Source: Bacteroidales bacterium
Lineage (GTDB): Bacteria > Bacteroidota > Bacteroidia > Bacteroidales > NBLH01
DNA: 7,300 bases
NCBI GenBank assembly: GCA_027083715.1
Contig: JALWNR010000128.1
Location: forward strand, 1-7,300
Direction: 5' to 3'
Shown: positions 1 to 6,124 of the stretch, piece after piece
Layout of the letters: each line of letters begins with the position of its first letter
How positions within the stretch are numbered: the first letter of the stretch is position 1
Notes under the pieces: generated by a model
Told to the model about the DNA's origin: nothing
The model's database searches: none
Seen by the model: only the letters and a program-made list of their open reading frames with translations
Translations under genes and position numbers: made by a program

Positions 1-30
1 TACAACTAGATGAAGTTTTGTATTACTTAT

Positions 31-47
31 AGCATGCATGTCATGCT
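31..47 (+). terminator. Weak hairpin upstream of rpsA, possible end of an upstream transcript
   Basis: AGCATG (31-36) and CATGCT (42-47) form a perfect 6-bp stem with a 5-nt loop, followed by GATTTT. The short stem and poor T tract make it a weak terminator at best. One forward frame stays open from base 3 to a TAG at 30-32, so the hairpin could follow a gene ending at the window edge, but nine codons cannot support that. Nothing else is visible in bases 1-97. Confidence 0.2.
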
Positions 48-97
48 GATTTTAAATGAAATATGAATTACGTACATAAATAAATATTATCCAACAT

Positions 98-128
98 ATT
101 GTATTTTTGAAATTTATCTTTACCTTTG
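98..128 (+). promoter_or_regulatory. Bacteroidota-type promoter of rpsA
   Basis: TACCTTTG at 121-128 is an exact match to the Bacteroidota -7 consensus TAnnTTTG. TTG at 99-101 lies 19 bases upstream and fits the -33 element. Transcription would start near 133-135 and leave a leader of about 57 nt before the rpsA ATG. This is the best two-part promoter in the window. Confidence 0.7.
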
Positions 129-190
129 CGCTTTCATTTTAATCAATACATAATGTCTAACTTACTAAATTAAAAGGATTTATAAACAAA

Positions 191-2107
191 ATGGACGAAA
201 AAGAAAAAAACATCGAAGAAACTCAAAATCTTGAAAATCAAGAAATTGAAAAAAAAGAAGAGATTTTAGAAGAAACCTCTGAGAAAAAAGAAGAAGTAGC
301 AGAAAAAGAAACTCTTTCAGAAGTAAAAACTGAAACAAAAGAAATTGAAAATCAAAGTGTAGAAGATTTTGATTGGGACAGTATTGAAAAAAGTCATGAT
401 GGCTACTCATCTGACGAAAGAAAAAAGTACGAAGAACTTTATGACGGAACATTATCTACAATTAGTGAAAAAGAAGTCATTGAAGGTACTGTTATCAATA
501 TTACAAACCGTGAGGTGGTGGTTAATATTGGTTACAAATCAGAAGGAATTGTACCTTTAAATGAATTTAGATACAACCCTGATTTGAAAGTTGGTGATAA
601 AGTAGAAGTTTATGTTGAAAGTCAAGAAGACAAAAACGGACAATTAGTACTTTCGCACAAAAAAGCACGTGCTCTTAGATCTTGGGATCGTGTGAATGAG
701 GCACTTGAAAAAGAAGAAGTGATTAAAGGTTACATCAAATGCAGAACTAAAGGCGGTATGATTGTCGATGTATTCGGAATTGAAGCCTTCCTACCCGGTT
801 CACAAATTGATGTAAAACCCATTCGTGATTACGATATTTACGTTGGGAAAACCATGGAATTTAAAGTGGTTAAAATTAACCACGAATTTAAAAATGTGGT
901 TGTTTCGCATAAAGCCCTTATCGAAGCTGAACTTGAACAACAAAAGAAAGAAATTATTGCTAAATTAGAGAAAGGTCAGGTACTTGAAGGTACGGTAAAA
1001 AATATTACCTCATATGGTGTATTTATTGACCTTGGTGGTGTTGATGGTCTTATCCATATTACCGACCTGTCTTGGGGACGTGTTTCTCATCCGGAAGAAA
1101 TTGTTGAATTAGATCAAAAATTAAATGTGGTTATCCTTGACTTTGATGATGCTAAAAAACGTATTGCACTTGGATTAAAACAATTAACTCCACATCCTTG
1201 GGATTCATTGGATGAAAACCTTAAAGTGGGTGATAAAGTTAAAGGAAAAGTTGTAGTATTGGCAGATTATGGTGCATTCATTGAAATTGCTCCGGGTGTA
1301 GAGGGTTTAATTCACGTATCAGAAATGTCTTGGTCACAACATTTACGCAGCGCACAAGAATTTTTAAAAGTGGGTGATGAGGTAGAAGCCGTTATTCTTA
1401 CCTTAGACCGCGAAGAGCGTAAAATGTCATTAGGAATTAAGCAATTGAAACCGGATCCATGGGAAGATATTGAAAAAAGATATCCTGTTGGTTCTAAGCA
1501 CAAAGCGATTGTTCGCAATTTTACTAATTTTGGTGTATTCGTTGAAATTGAAGAAGGTGTTGATGGTTTAATCCATATTTCAGACCTTTCTTGGACGAAA
1601 AAAGTAAAACATCCTGCCGAATTTATTGCAATTGGTGATGAAATTGAAGTAGTTGTTTTAGAGATTGATAAAGAAAATCGCCGTTTAAGTCTTGGACATA
1701 AACAATTGGAAGAAAATCCTTGGGATGTGTTTGAAACTATCTTTACAGTGGGTTCAGTACATGAAGGAACCATTACTACAAAAATTGATAAAGGAGTATT
1801 GGTAGCGCTTCCTTATGGTGTTGAAGGTTTTGCTGGAGCTCGTCATATTCAAAAACAAGACGGTACTACTGCAAAAGTTGACGAAAAACTTGATTTTAAA
1901 GTAATTGAATTTTCAAAAACTGCCAAACGAATTATTCTTTCTCATACTAAAACTTGGGAAGAAGAAAAGAAAGGTGATAGCAAAAAAGAGTCTTCAAAAT
2001 CTAAAAAAGTAAATCTTAATCTAGAGAAAACTACTTTAGGTGATGTTACTGATTTGGCTGCTTTAAAATCCAAATTAGAAGGTAATGAAAAAAATTCTGA
2101 AAAGTAA
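191..2107 (+). CDS. rpsA: 30S ribosomal protein S1
   Basis: Ribosomal protein S1 binds mRNA on the 30S subunit and helps initiate translation of messages with weak or no Shine-Dalgarno site. The 638-residue product has six S1 (OB-fold) repeats at about residues 95-158, 176-243, 262-331, 347-418, 433-504 and 519-588. Repeats 3-5 are the most canonical, each with a G-V/A-F-I/V-x-I/L core, a DGLIHI- or EGLIHV-type strand and a closing LGxKQL. Residues 1-90 are a Glu/Lys-rich acidic extension, and residues 590-638 are a charged tail; E. coli S1 (about 557 residues) is shorter. The ATG at 191 is the first in-frame start after the promoter. There is no strong Shine-Dalgarno (only AGGA about 12 bases upstream). 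STAS and rnz follow in the same direction with no terminator between. The identification is firm. Confidence 0.96.
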   Translation: MDEKEKNIEETQNLENQEIEKKEEILEETSEKKEEVAEKETLSEVKTETKEIENQSVEDFDWDSIEKSHDGYSSDERKKYEELYDGTLSTISEKEVIEGTVINITNREVVVNIGYKSEGIVPLNEFRYNPDLKVGDKVEVYVESQEDKNGQLVLSHKKARALRSWDRVNEALEKEEVIKGYIKCRTKGGMIVDVFGIEAFLPGSQIDVKPIRDYDIYVGKTMEFKVVKINHEFKNVVVSHKALIEAELEQQKKEIIAKLEKGQVLEGTVKNITSYGVFIDLGGVDGLIHITDLSWGRVSHPEEIVELDQKLNVVILDFDDAKKRIALGLKQLTPHPWDSLDENLKVGDKVKGKVVVLADYGAFIEIAPGVEGLIHVSEMSWSQHLRSAQEFLKVGDEVEAVILTLDREERKMSLGIKQLKPDPWEDIEKRYPVGSKHKAIVRNFTNFGVFVEIEEGVDGLIHISDLSWTKKVKHPAEFIAIGDEIEVVVLEIDKENRRLSLGHKQLEENPWDVFETIFTVGSVHEGTITTKIDKGVLVALPYGVEGFAGARHIQKQDGTTAKVDEKLDFKVIEFSKTAKRIILSHTKTWEEEKKGDSKKESSKSKKVNLNLEKTTLGDVTDLAALKSKLEGNEKNSEK

Positions 2108-2172
2108 TTAGGAGTTTTAAATTACAATTTGTATTTTTATGTCTTGAATTGTGGACTTAATATTTCAAAAAC

Positions 2173-2544
2173 ATGGATGAGAATAAAAAATATGATATTC
2201 AGAAAAAAGATAATCACACTGTTATCAGAGTGTTAGCGGAGAAACTGGATACAAATATAGCCCCTGCTTTAAAATCAGAACTTGTTTTAATTGCCGGAAA
2301 CGGTGAAAAAAATATGGTAATTGATTTGAGCGCTTGTAGATATTGTGATTCATCAGGTTTGAGTGCTATTTTAGTAGCTAATCGTTTGTGCAAAAACTCA
2401 AAAGGAACTTTTGTACTTACAGGACTACAAACTGCAGTTGAACGTCTGATTACTATTTCTCAATTAGATACGGTTTTGAATATTAAGGATACTCTTGAAG
2501 AATCTGAAAAATACATTGAACAAGAAGTGACTAAAGGTAATTAG
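2173..2544 (+). CDS. Single-domain STAS protein (anti-sigma factor antagonist-like)
   Basis: This 123-residue protein is a stand-alone STAS domain like SpoIIAA and RsbV. In those proteins phosphorylation of a Ser by a switch kinase controls binding to an anti-sigma factor. The beta strand MVIDLS (48-53) is followed by the motif D59-S60-S61-G62-L63, where the phosphorylatable Ser sits. A later strand GTFVLTGL precedes the final helices, and the acidic tail (about 107-123) has no clear domain. No RsbW/SpoIIAB-like kinase or sigma factor lies in the window, so the partner is unknown. Some Bacteroidota STAS proteins may act outside sigma control, and its place between rpsA and rnz hints at a growth-linked role (inference). 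It starts 65 bases after rpsA with no recognisable promoter, so co-transcription is likely. Confidence 0.88.
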   Translation: MDENKKYDIQKKDNHTVIRVLAEKLDTNIAPALKSELVLIAGNGEKNMVIDLSACRYCDSSGLSAILVANRLCKNSKGTFVLTGLQTAVERLITISQLDTVLNIKDTLEESEKYIEQEVTKGN

Positions 2545-2569
2545 ACTTTTATGACGATAAAAGCTATTT

Positions 2570-3496
2570 ATGACATTTTCGGTTACCATACTTGGAAGTA
2601 GTTCTGCTTTACCTACCTCCAAACGTTTTCCAACCGCTCATTTATTTAATTCAAATGAGCGGTTTTTTTTAATTGATTGTGGTGAAGGTACTCAAATTCA
2701 ATTAAGACGGTTTCATCTGCGTTTTGGTAAAATTAACCATATATTTATCAGCCACCTACACGGAGATCATTATTTTGGACTCTACGGACTAATATCTACT
2801 TTTTCCCTGATGGGAAGAAAAATCCCTTTGCATATTTATGCACATATTGAACTTAAAAAACTGTTGAACTGCCAGTTTGCTAATAATAAGCTTGGCTTTG
2901 AACTTGTTTTTCATGAAATTCCAAAAAATCAGGCTACTGTACTCTATGATGACAAAAATATAAAGGTGAGCACTTTCCCGCTTAAACACAGATTGCCAGC
3001 TAATGGTTTTCTTTTCAAAGAAAAAGCACGTGAATTAAACATCAGAAAGGAGCTGATTCAAAAATACAATTTAAATTTAAGAGATATTCATGCCATAAAA
3101 TCAGGGGCAAATTATTTGGCAAATGATAATATATTAATCCCAAACAAAGATTTAACTTTGCCCCCGTATAAACAAAGAGCATACGCTTTTTGTTCTGATA
3201 CAGCATATATGCCGGAGTTGATTAAATATATAAAAGATGTTGATATTTTATATCATGAAGCAACTTTTGCAGAGGACAATACTGATATAGCTATTGAAAC
3301 AGGACATTCAACGGCTAAGCAGGCTGCAGAAATTGCCCGTATGGCAGGTGTAAAAAAACTTTTAATCGGACATTTTTCATCAAGATATAAAAATGTGGAT
3401 ATTTTGGAAAACGAAGCAAAAGAAACTTTTTCTGAAACCGAAGCCGTTATTGAAGGGAAAGAGTATAAAATTGAGCTGGAGCGATTTGAAAGATAA
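2570..3496 (+). CDS. rnz: Ribonuclease Z (tRNA 3' processing endonuclease)
   Basis: RNase Z is a zinc-dependent metallo-beta-lactamase-fold nuclease that cuts the 3' trailer from tRNA precursors. The 308-residue length fits the short (ElaC-type) form. The N-terminus VTILGSSSALPT is typical. Metal-binding motifs appear in order: HLHGDH (62-67), His140 in PLKH, Asp210 in CSDT, HEATF (229-233), GHST (245-248) and GHFSSRY (267-273, His268). The region around 155-185 is where the tRNA-binding arm lies in this family, and it has no clean GP motif. The ATG at 2570 gives the expected N-terminus; an ATG at 2551 is out of frame. The gene begins 25 bases after the STAS gene. Its codons 21-34 contain a terminator-like hairpin (2632-2670). 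All catalytic residues are present. Confidence 0.95.
   Translation: MTFSVTILGSSSALPTSKRFPTAHLFNSNERFFLIDCGEGTQIQLRRFHLRFGKINHIFISHLHGDHYFGLYGLISTFSLMGRKIPLHIYAHIELKKLLNCQFANNKLGFELVFHEIPKNQATVLYDDKNIKVSTFPLKHRLPANGFLFKEKARELNIRKELIQKYNLNLRDIHAIKSGANYLANDNILIPNKDLTLPPYKQRAYAFCSDTAYMPELIKYIKDVDILYHEATFAEDNTDIAIETGHSTAKQAAEIARMAGVKKLLIGHFSSRYKNVDILENEAKETFSETEAVIEGKEYKIELERFER
2632..2670 (+). terminator. Terminator-like hairpin inside rnz
   Basis: AACCGCTCATTT (2632-2643) and AAATGAGCGGTT (2653-2664) are perfect 12-bp complements around a 9-nt loop. An unbroken run of eight T (2663-2670) overlaps the end of the stem. This has the form of an intrinsic terminator on the plus strand but lies about 60-100 bases inside rnz. 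Translating ribosomes would normally mask it, so it may act only when rnz translation is poor, giving polarity or attenuation (inference). It could also be a coincidence of codon choice. Confidence 0.4.
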
Positions 3497-3504
3497 TAAA
3501 TTTG
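3497..3504 (+). promoter_or_regulatory. Candidate -7 element for guaA
   Basis: TAAATTTG directly after the rnz stop matches TAnnTTTG exactly. A TTG at 3471-3473 lies 23 bases upstream, somewhat far for a -33 element. Use of this promoter would give guaA a leader of about 150 nt containing the palindrome cluster. The element overlaps the left arm of the 15-bp inverted repeat, so the match may instead come from the repeat. Confidence 0.4.
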
Positions 3505-3633
3505 CCCTTTCAGACTGTGAGATAAAGAATTATTAATGCAATAAAATGTCCTGAAAGGACAATTTAATTCAGCTCCAAGGCAACGCTTGAGGAAAATAAA
3601 AACGAAATAAACAACGCCCTGAAAGGGCAAATT
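3499..3633. repeat. Palindrome cluster (CTGAAAGG-type) in the rnz-guaA gap
   Basis: The outer arms AATTTGCCCTTTCAG (3499-3513) and CTGAAAGGGCAAATT (3619-3633) are perfect 15-bp inverted repeats. Inside are two hairpins of the same design: GTCCT-GAA-AGGAC (3548-3560) and GCCCT-GAA-AGGGC (3616-3628). They differ by a compensatory T/A to C/G change. The segment AGCTCCAAGGCAACGCTTGAGG-like at about 3571-3592 can form a weak further stem around GCAACG. From memory, Bacteroidota genomes carry dispersed intergenic repeats built from CCCTGAAAGGG and CAGGGCAACGCCCTG palindromes, and this looks like a decayed copy. A cis-regulatory role in the guaA leader is the alternative. Confidence 0.6.
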
Positions 3634-3658
3634 AAATAAAACGTTAATATAAATTTTT

Positions 3659-5188
3659 ATGCAGGAAAAAATTATTATTCTTGATTTTGGTTCACAATAT
3701 ACACAACTGATTGCCCGCCGTGTACGCGAACTTAATGTATATTGTGAAATTCATCCTTACAATAAACCCCCAAAGCATGATGAAAGCATCAAAGGATATA
3801 TTTTGTCAGGCAGTCCGTTTTCCGTACGCGATGATAATGCACCAGTTCCTGATTTATCTGATATTAAAGCAAAATTTCCTTTATTAGGTGTTTGTTATGG
3901 AGCACAGTATCTTGCACAAAATTCTGGTGGAGAGGTACTTCCGTCAAAATATCGCGAATATGGACGCGCGAACCTAGAATACATTGATAAGGAGAACGAG
4001 CTTTTCAAAGGTATTAAAATCAATACCCAAGTATGGATGTCGCATGGTGATACTATTGCAAAACTTCCTGAAAATTATAAAGTTATTGCAAGTACTAAAG
4101 ATGTAAAAGTAGGAGCATATAAAATTGAAAGCGAACAAACCTTTGGTATTCAATTTCATCCGGAGGTGTATCATACAACCGAAGGCAAACAAATGCTGAA
4201 AAATTTTGTTGTAGATGTTTGTGGGTGCAAACAAGACTGGACACCCGATTCTTTTGTAGAAACTACCATTGCACAATTAAAACAGCAATTAGGCAATGAT
4301 AAAGTAGTGCTGGGATTATCCGGTGGGGTAGATTCTTCGGTAGCTGCTGTTTTGCTTCATCGAGCAATAGGCGAAAACCTTCATGCTATTTTTGTAGATA
4401 ACGGATTATTACGTTATCGCGAATTCGAGGATGTATTGGCAACTTACAAAAAAATAGGTATAAATGTTCACGGAGTAGATGCCAAAGAGCGGTTTTTGTC
4501 AAAATTAAAAGGAGTATCGGATCCGGAGACAAAACGAAAAATTATTGGCAATGAATTTATCGAAGTATTTGATGAAGAAGCACATAATATAGAGGGTGTA
4601 AAGTGGTTGGCGCAAGGAACTATTTATCCTGATGTTATTGAATCCATATCGGTAAAAGGACCTTCGGCAACCATAAAATCACATCACAATGTTGGCGGAT
4701 TACCCGATTTTATGAAACTGAAAATAGTAGAACCCCTACGATTACTATTTAAAGATGAAGTTCGCCGTGTTGGGCGTGCTTTGGAGATGCCTGATTTCAT
4801 TCTGGATCGCCATCCTTTTCCCGGACCCGGACTCGCAATTCGTATCTTGGGTGATATTACCCCTGAAAAAGTACGAATTTTGCAAGAAGTAGATTATATT
4901 TACATTTCTTTGATGAAAGAAAAAGACCTGTATGATAAGGTATGGCAAGCAGGTGCAATTTTGTTACCCATACAATCGGTTGGTGTAATGGGCGATGAGC
5001 GTACGTATGAGCAAGTGGTTGCACTTCGGGCAGTAAGTTCAACCGATGGAATGACAGCCGATTGGTCGCATCTTCCTTATGAATTTCTGGCAGAAGTATC
5101 AAACAAAATCATTAATCAGGTAAAAGGCATAAACAGAGTTGTTTACGACATTAGTTCTAAACCGCCGGCAACTATTGAATGGGAATAA
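3659..5188 (+). CDS. guaA: GMP synthase (glutamine-hydrolysing)
   Basis: GuaA converts XMP, glutamine and ATP to GMP, the last step of guanine nucleotide synthesis, in the cytosol. The 509-residue protein has the full two-enzyme layout. The N-terminal class I glutamine amidotransferase (about 5-190) has Cys79 in GVCYGAQ and His167/Glu169 in FHPEV as its catalytic triad. The ATP pyrophosphatase domain has the P-loop SGGVDSS at 221-227. The C-terminal dimerisation/XMP-binding part contains [10 protein letters not shown] (340-349), [12 protein letters not shown] (384-395) and ends in [13 protein letters not shown]. Length matches the usual 510-525 residues and no key residue is missing. The ATG at 3659 is the only sensible start and has no Shine-Dalgarno. 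It follows rnz after 162 bases and is probably transcribed on its own. No other purine gene is adjacent. Confidence 0.97.
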   Translation: MQEKIIILDFGSQYTQLIARRVRELNVYCEIHPYNKPPKHDESIKGYILSGSPFSVRDDNAPVPDLSDIKAKFPLLGVCYGAQYLAQNSGGEVLPSKYREYGRANLEYIDKENELFKGIKINTQVWMSHGDTIAKLPENYKVIASTKDVKVGAYKIESEQTFGIQFHPEVYHTTEGKQMLKNFVVDVCGCKQDWTPDSFVETTIAQLKQQLGNDKVVLGLSGGVDSSVAAVLLHRAIGENLHAIFVDNGLLRYREFEDVLATYKKIGINVHGVDAKERFLSKLKGVSDPETKRKIIGNEFIEVFDEEAHNIEGVKWLAQGTIYPDVIESISVKGPSATIKSHHNVGGLPDFMKLKIVEPLRLLFKDEVRRVGRALEMPDFILDRHPFPGPGLAIRILGDITPEKVRILQEVDYIYISLMKEKDLYDKVWQAGAILLPIQSVGVMGDERTYEQVVALRAVSSTDGMTADWSHLPYEFLAEVSNKIINQVKGINRVVYDISSKPPATIEWE

Positions 5189-5210
5189 AATATTAGCTAA
5201 ATAAAAATTT

Positions 5211-5366
5211 TCAGGGCGGCTACAGGCTTTTCGCTCATAGTCCTCAAAGCCAAAGCAGGCAAAAGCATCGGCAAAAAAGGAGCTTCCTTCCGGTCGCTCT
5301 TTTTTACCGTGTTTTGCATTCTGCTTAGCTTTTGCGGGCTATCCGCTACAATCCCTGCCGCGTGCT
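5211..5366. repeat. GC-rich imperfect long palindrome, probable dispersed intergenic repeat
   Basis: This stretch is about 52% GC by hand count, against about 22% just downstream (5461-5520). It folds back on itself. The central arms CGGCAAAAAAGGAGC (5269-5283) and GCTCTTTTTTACCG (5296-5309) pair around a 12-nt loop with one bulge and one mismatch. Further out, GCAG (5255-5258) faces CTGC (5321-5324), and GCGGC (5216-5220) faces GCCGC (5357-5361), with unpaired bases between. There is no transposase or useful reading frame. Segments such as GCGGGCTATCCGCT and CAATCCCTGCCGC resemble repeats I recall between Bacteroidota genes, but I cannot check copy number. It starts 22 bases after guaA. Confidence 0.55.
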
Positions 5367-5651
5367 ATGCCTATGCTTTACCTTTTGATTTACAGCAAAA
5401 TACACACTTTCATGTTTTCGTTTTTTACTCACCAAACATTCAAAGCCCAAAAACCTGTCAAAACAATTATTTACAGGTTAAATAATAGAAAACATGTTAA
5501 TACTCCTATAGTCATCTAATGGCTTTAATTCAGTATTAATAAAAATAACAGTTCTGTATAATATTTTGTTATAGAAACACTTAATGCAATATAAAGGTGC
5601 TTAATCTACCTTATTTTCAGATTAAGGTTTTTATATCTTTTTGTTATGTAC
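5367..5651. other. AT-rich intergenic stretch with two small hairpins
   Basis: No convincing gene is seen. AACCTGT (5452-5458) and ACAGGTT (5473-5479) form a 7-bp stem with a 14-nt loop and no T tract. CTTAATCT (5600-5607) and AGATTAAG (5619-5626) form an 8-bp AT-rich stem followed by GTTTTTA, a possible weak plus-strand terminator for guaA read-through. The rest is low-complexity AT-rich DNA. Confidence 0.4.
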
Positions 5652-5659
5652 TATTTTTG
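5652..5659 (+). promoter_or_regulatory. Candidate -7 element of a small RNA
   Basis: TATTTTTG is an exact TAnnTTTG match on the plus strand, within a non-coding stretch and about 100 bases before a good terminator. No TTG stands 19-21 bases upstream. In such AT-rich DNA a chance match is quite possible. Confidence 0.35.
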
Positions 5660-5664
5660 AAGTG

Positions 5665-5788
5665 AAATTAACAAAGCAAAAGTGTTAAGACGATAGAGGG
5701 TAATGTGTAGGTGATTAAACATTAGGTTAATTTTAGGGTTAAACATTGATTTTGGGGAAAGGCCACAGACTAAACTGTGGTCTTTTTT
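5665..5788 (+). ncRNA. Candidate small RNA of about 125 nt
   Basis: The interval runs from a candidate promoter (5652-5659) to a strong intrinsic terminator (5759-5788) and has no usable reading frame. It could fold as a 5' hairpin TTAACA/TGTTAA (5668-5673 with 5683-5688), an unpaired middle, then the terminator stem. The middle has a 9-base direct repeat TTAAACATT (5715-5723 and 5739-5747) and several GG/GGGG runs. I do not recognise a known RNA family, and it does not look like tRNA, tmRNA or 6S RNA. The terminator may instead simply end a long guaA transcript. Confidence 0.3.
5759..5788 (+). terminator. Intrinsic terminator, plus strand
   Basis: AAGGCCACAG (5759-5768) pairs with CTGTGGTCTT (5775-5784) around the loop ACTAAA, with one G-U pair, and runs into six T (5783-5788). 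It ends plus-strand transcription before the convergent bTHX gene. The transcript is either guaA with a 3' tail of about 600 nt or a separate small RNA. Confidence 0.75.
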
Positions 5789-5806
5789 ATTTGAGAAACA
5801 ATATAC

Positions 5807-5841
5807 TCAAACAAAAGAGGCAGCCTTACAAGACCGCCTCT
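5807..5841 (-). terminator. Intrinsic terminator of the bTHX gene
   Basis: Read on the minus strand, AGAGGCGGTC (5841-5832) pairs with GGCTGCCTCT (5825-5816) around TTGTAA. The stem is 10 bp with two G-U pairs, followed by TTTGTTT. It lies just past the bTHX stop codon and faces the plus-strand terminator at 5759-5788, so the two transcripts end tail to tail. Confidence 0.7.
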
Positions 5842-5847
5842 CTACTC

Positions 5848-5964
5848 TTATTTTTTCTCTTTCTTGGCAACTGATTGTTTTTTAACACTTTTTCTAGGTC
5901 TTTTTTTGCCGTAAGAACCATTTGTAATTTTCCCTCTTCTGGTTTTAATATCTCCTTTTCCCAT
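5848..5964 (-). CDS. 30S ribosomal protein bTHX, 38 residues
   Basis: The product is a very basic 38-residue peptide starting MGKGDIKTRRGKITNGSYGK and continuing with a KRPRK segment and a Lys-rich tail. GKGDxKTxRGKI followed by GSYGxxRP is the signature of ribosomal protein bTHX (Thx). In Thermus this protein sits in a cavity at the top of the 30S head and stabilises packed rRNA; many Bacteroidota have a homologue. The ATG at 5964 is the only start that gives the conserved N-terminus. The gene has its own -7 element (6000-6007) about 35 bases upstream, no Shine-Dalgarno, and a good terminator right after the TAA. It is convergent with guaA and divergent from the exported hydrolase. Automatic gene callers often skip it because of its size. 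Confidence 0.85.
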   Translation of the reverse strand: MGKGDIKTRRGKITNGSYGKKRPRKSVKKQSVAKKEKK

Positions 5965-5999
5965 ATTAATTAATTTTAGATTTATATTAAGTTATCAGG

Positions 6000-6007
6000 C
6001 AAATTTA
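6000..6007 (-). promoter_or_regulatory. -7 element of the bTHX promoter
   Basis: On the minus strand this reads TAAATTTG, an exact TAnnTTTG match placed to give a leader of about 30 nt. No clear TTG stands 19 bases upstream; a TTTTG lies 11 bases upstream instead. Confidence 0.55.
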
Positions 6008-6050
6008 CTGATTTATTTCAAAATGTATAATTTTCGGGAGTATTTTATCA

Positions 6051-6083
6051 AGGATATTTTATGCAATTCGTAACAAATATCCT
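6051..6083. promoter_or_regulatory. Inverted repeat between divergent genes, possible operator
   Basis: AGGATATTT (6051-6059) and AAATATCCT (6075-6083) are perfect 9-bp inverted repeats with a 15-base spacer. The right arm ends nine bases before the -7 element of the exported hydrolase gene. The pair thus covers roughly -17 to -50 of that promoter, where a dimeric regulator could bind. No regulator gene is in view, so its use is inferred. Confidence 0.35.
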
Positions 6084-6092
6084 GAAATATTT

Positions 6093-6100
6093 TACTTTTG
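6093..6100 (+). promoter_or_regulatory. -7 element of the exported hydrolase gene
   Basis: TACTTTTG matches TAnnTTTG exactly and predicts a transcription start near 6106, leaving a leader of about 18 nt before the ATG at 6125. It overlaps the in-frame TTG at 6098, which argues against that codon as the translation start. Confidence 0.6.
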
Positions 6101-6124
6101 TCATTCAAACTAATTTTAGATTTT

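Noticed and set aside
3..32. C-terminal end of an upstream gene
   Set aside because: One frame is open to a TAG at 30-32, but nine codons at a window edge are not evidence of a gene.
1312..1773. 153-codon minus-strand frame within rpsA
   Set aside because: It is antisense to the S1 repeats 4-6, which are clearly conserved on the plus strand. It has no promoter and no family resemblance.
2632..2664. Stem sequence AAATGAGCGGTT as a DNA-uptake signal (it recalls the GCGGT core of Pasteurellaceae uptake sites)
   Set aside because: The host looks like Bacteroidota, where such uptake signals are not known, and no further copies stand out in the window.
3253..3630. 125-codon minus-strand frame across the rnz end and the palindrome cluster
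   Set aside because: Most of it is the antisense of well-supported rnz codons, and its first part is simply translated repeat sequence.
3499..3633. CRISPR array
   Set aside because: The repeats are few, short, partly inverted and unevenly spaced, and there are no cas genes.
3650..3657. TAAATTTT as a -7 element for guaA
   Set aside because: It ends two bases before the ATG, leaving no leader, and misses the final G of the consensus.
3497..3658. Purine riboswitch in the guaA leader
   Set aside because: The conserved purine-riboswitch junction sequences and paired loops are not present; only simple palindromes are seen.
5412..5519. 35-codon plus-strand reading frame after guaA
   Set aside because: There is no promoter or recognisable motif, and composition is that of the surrounding AT-rich DNA. 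It probably occurs by chance.
6098..6124. TTG at 6098 as the start of the exported hydrolase
   Set aside because: It overlaps the -7 element and lies before the predicted transcription start. The ATG at 6125 gives a standard signal peptide.
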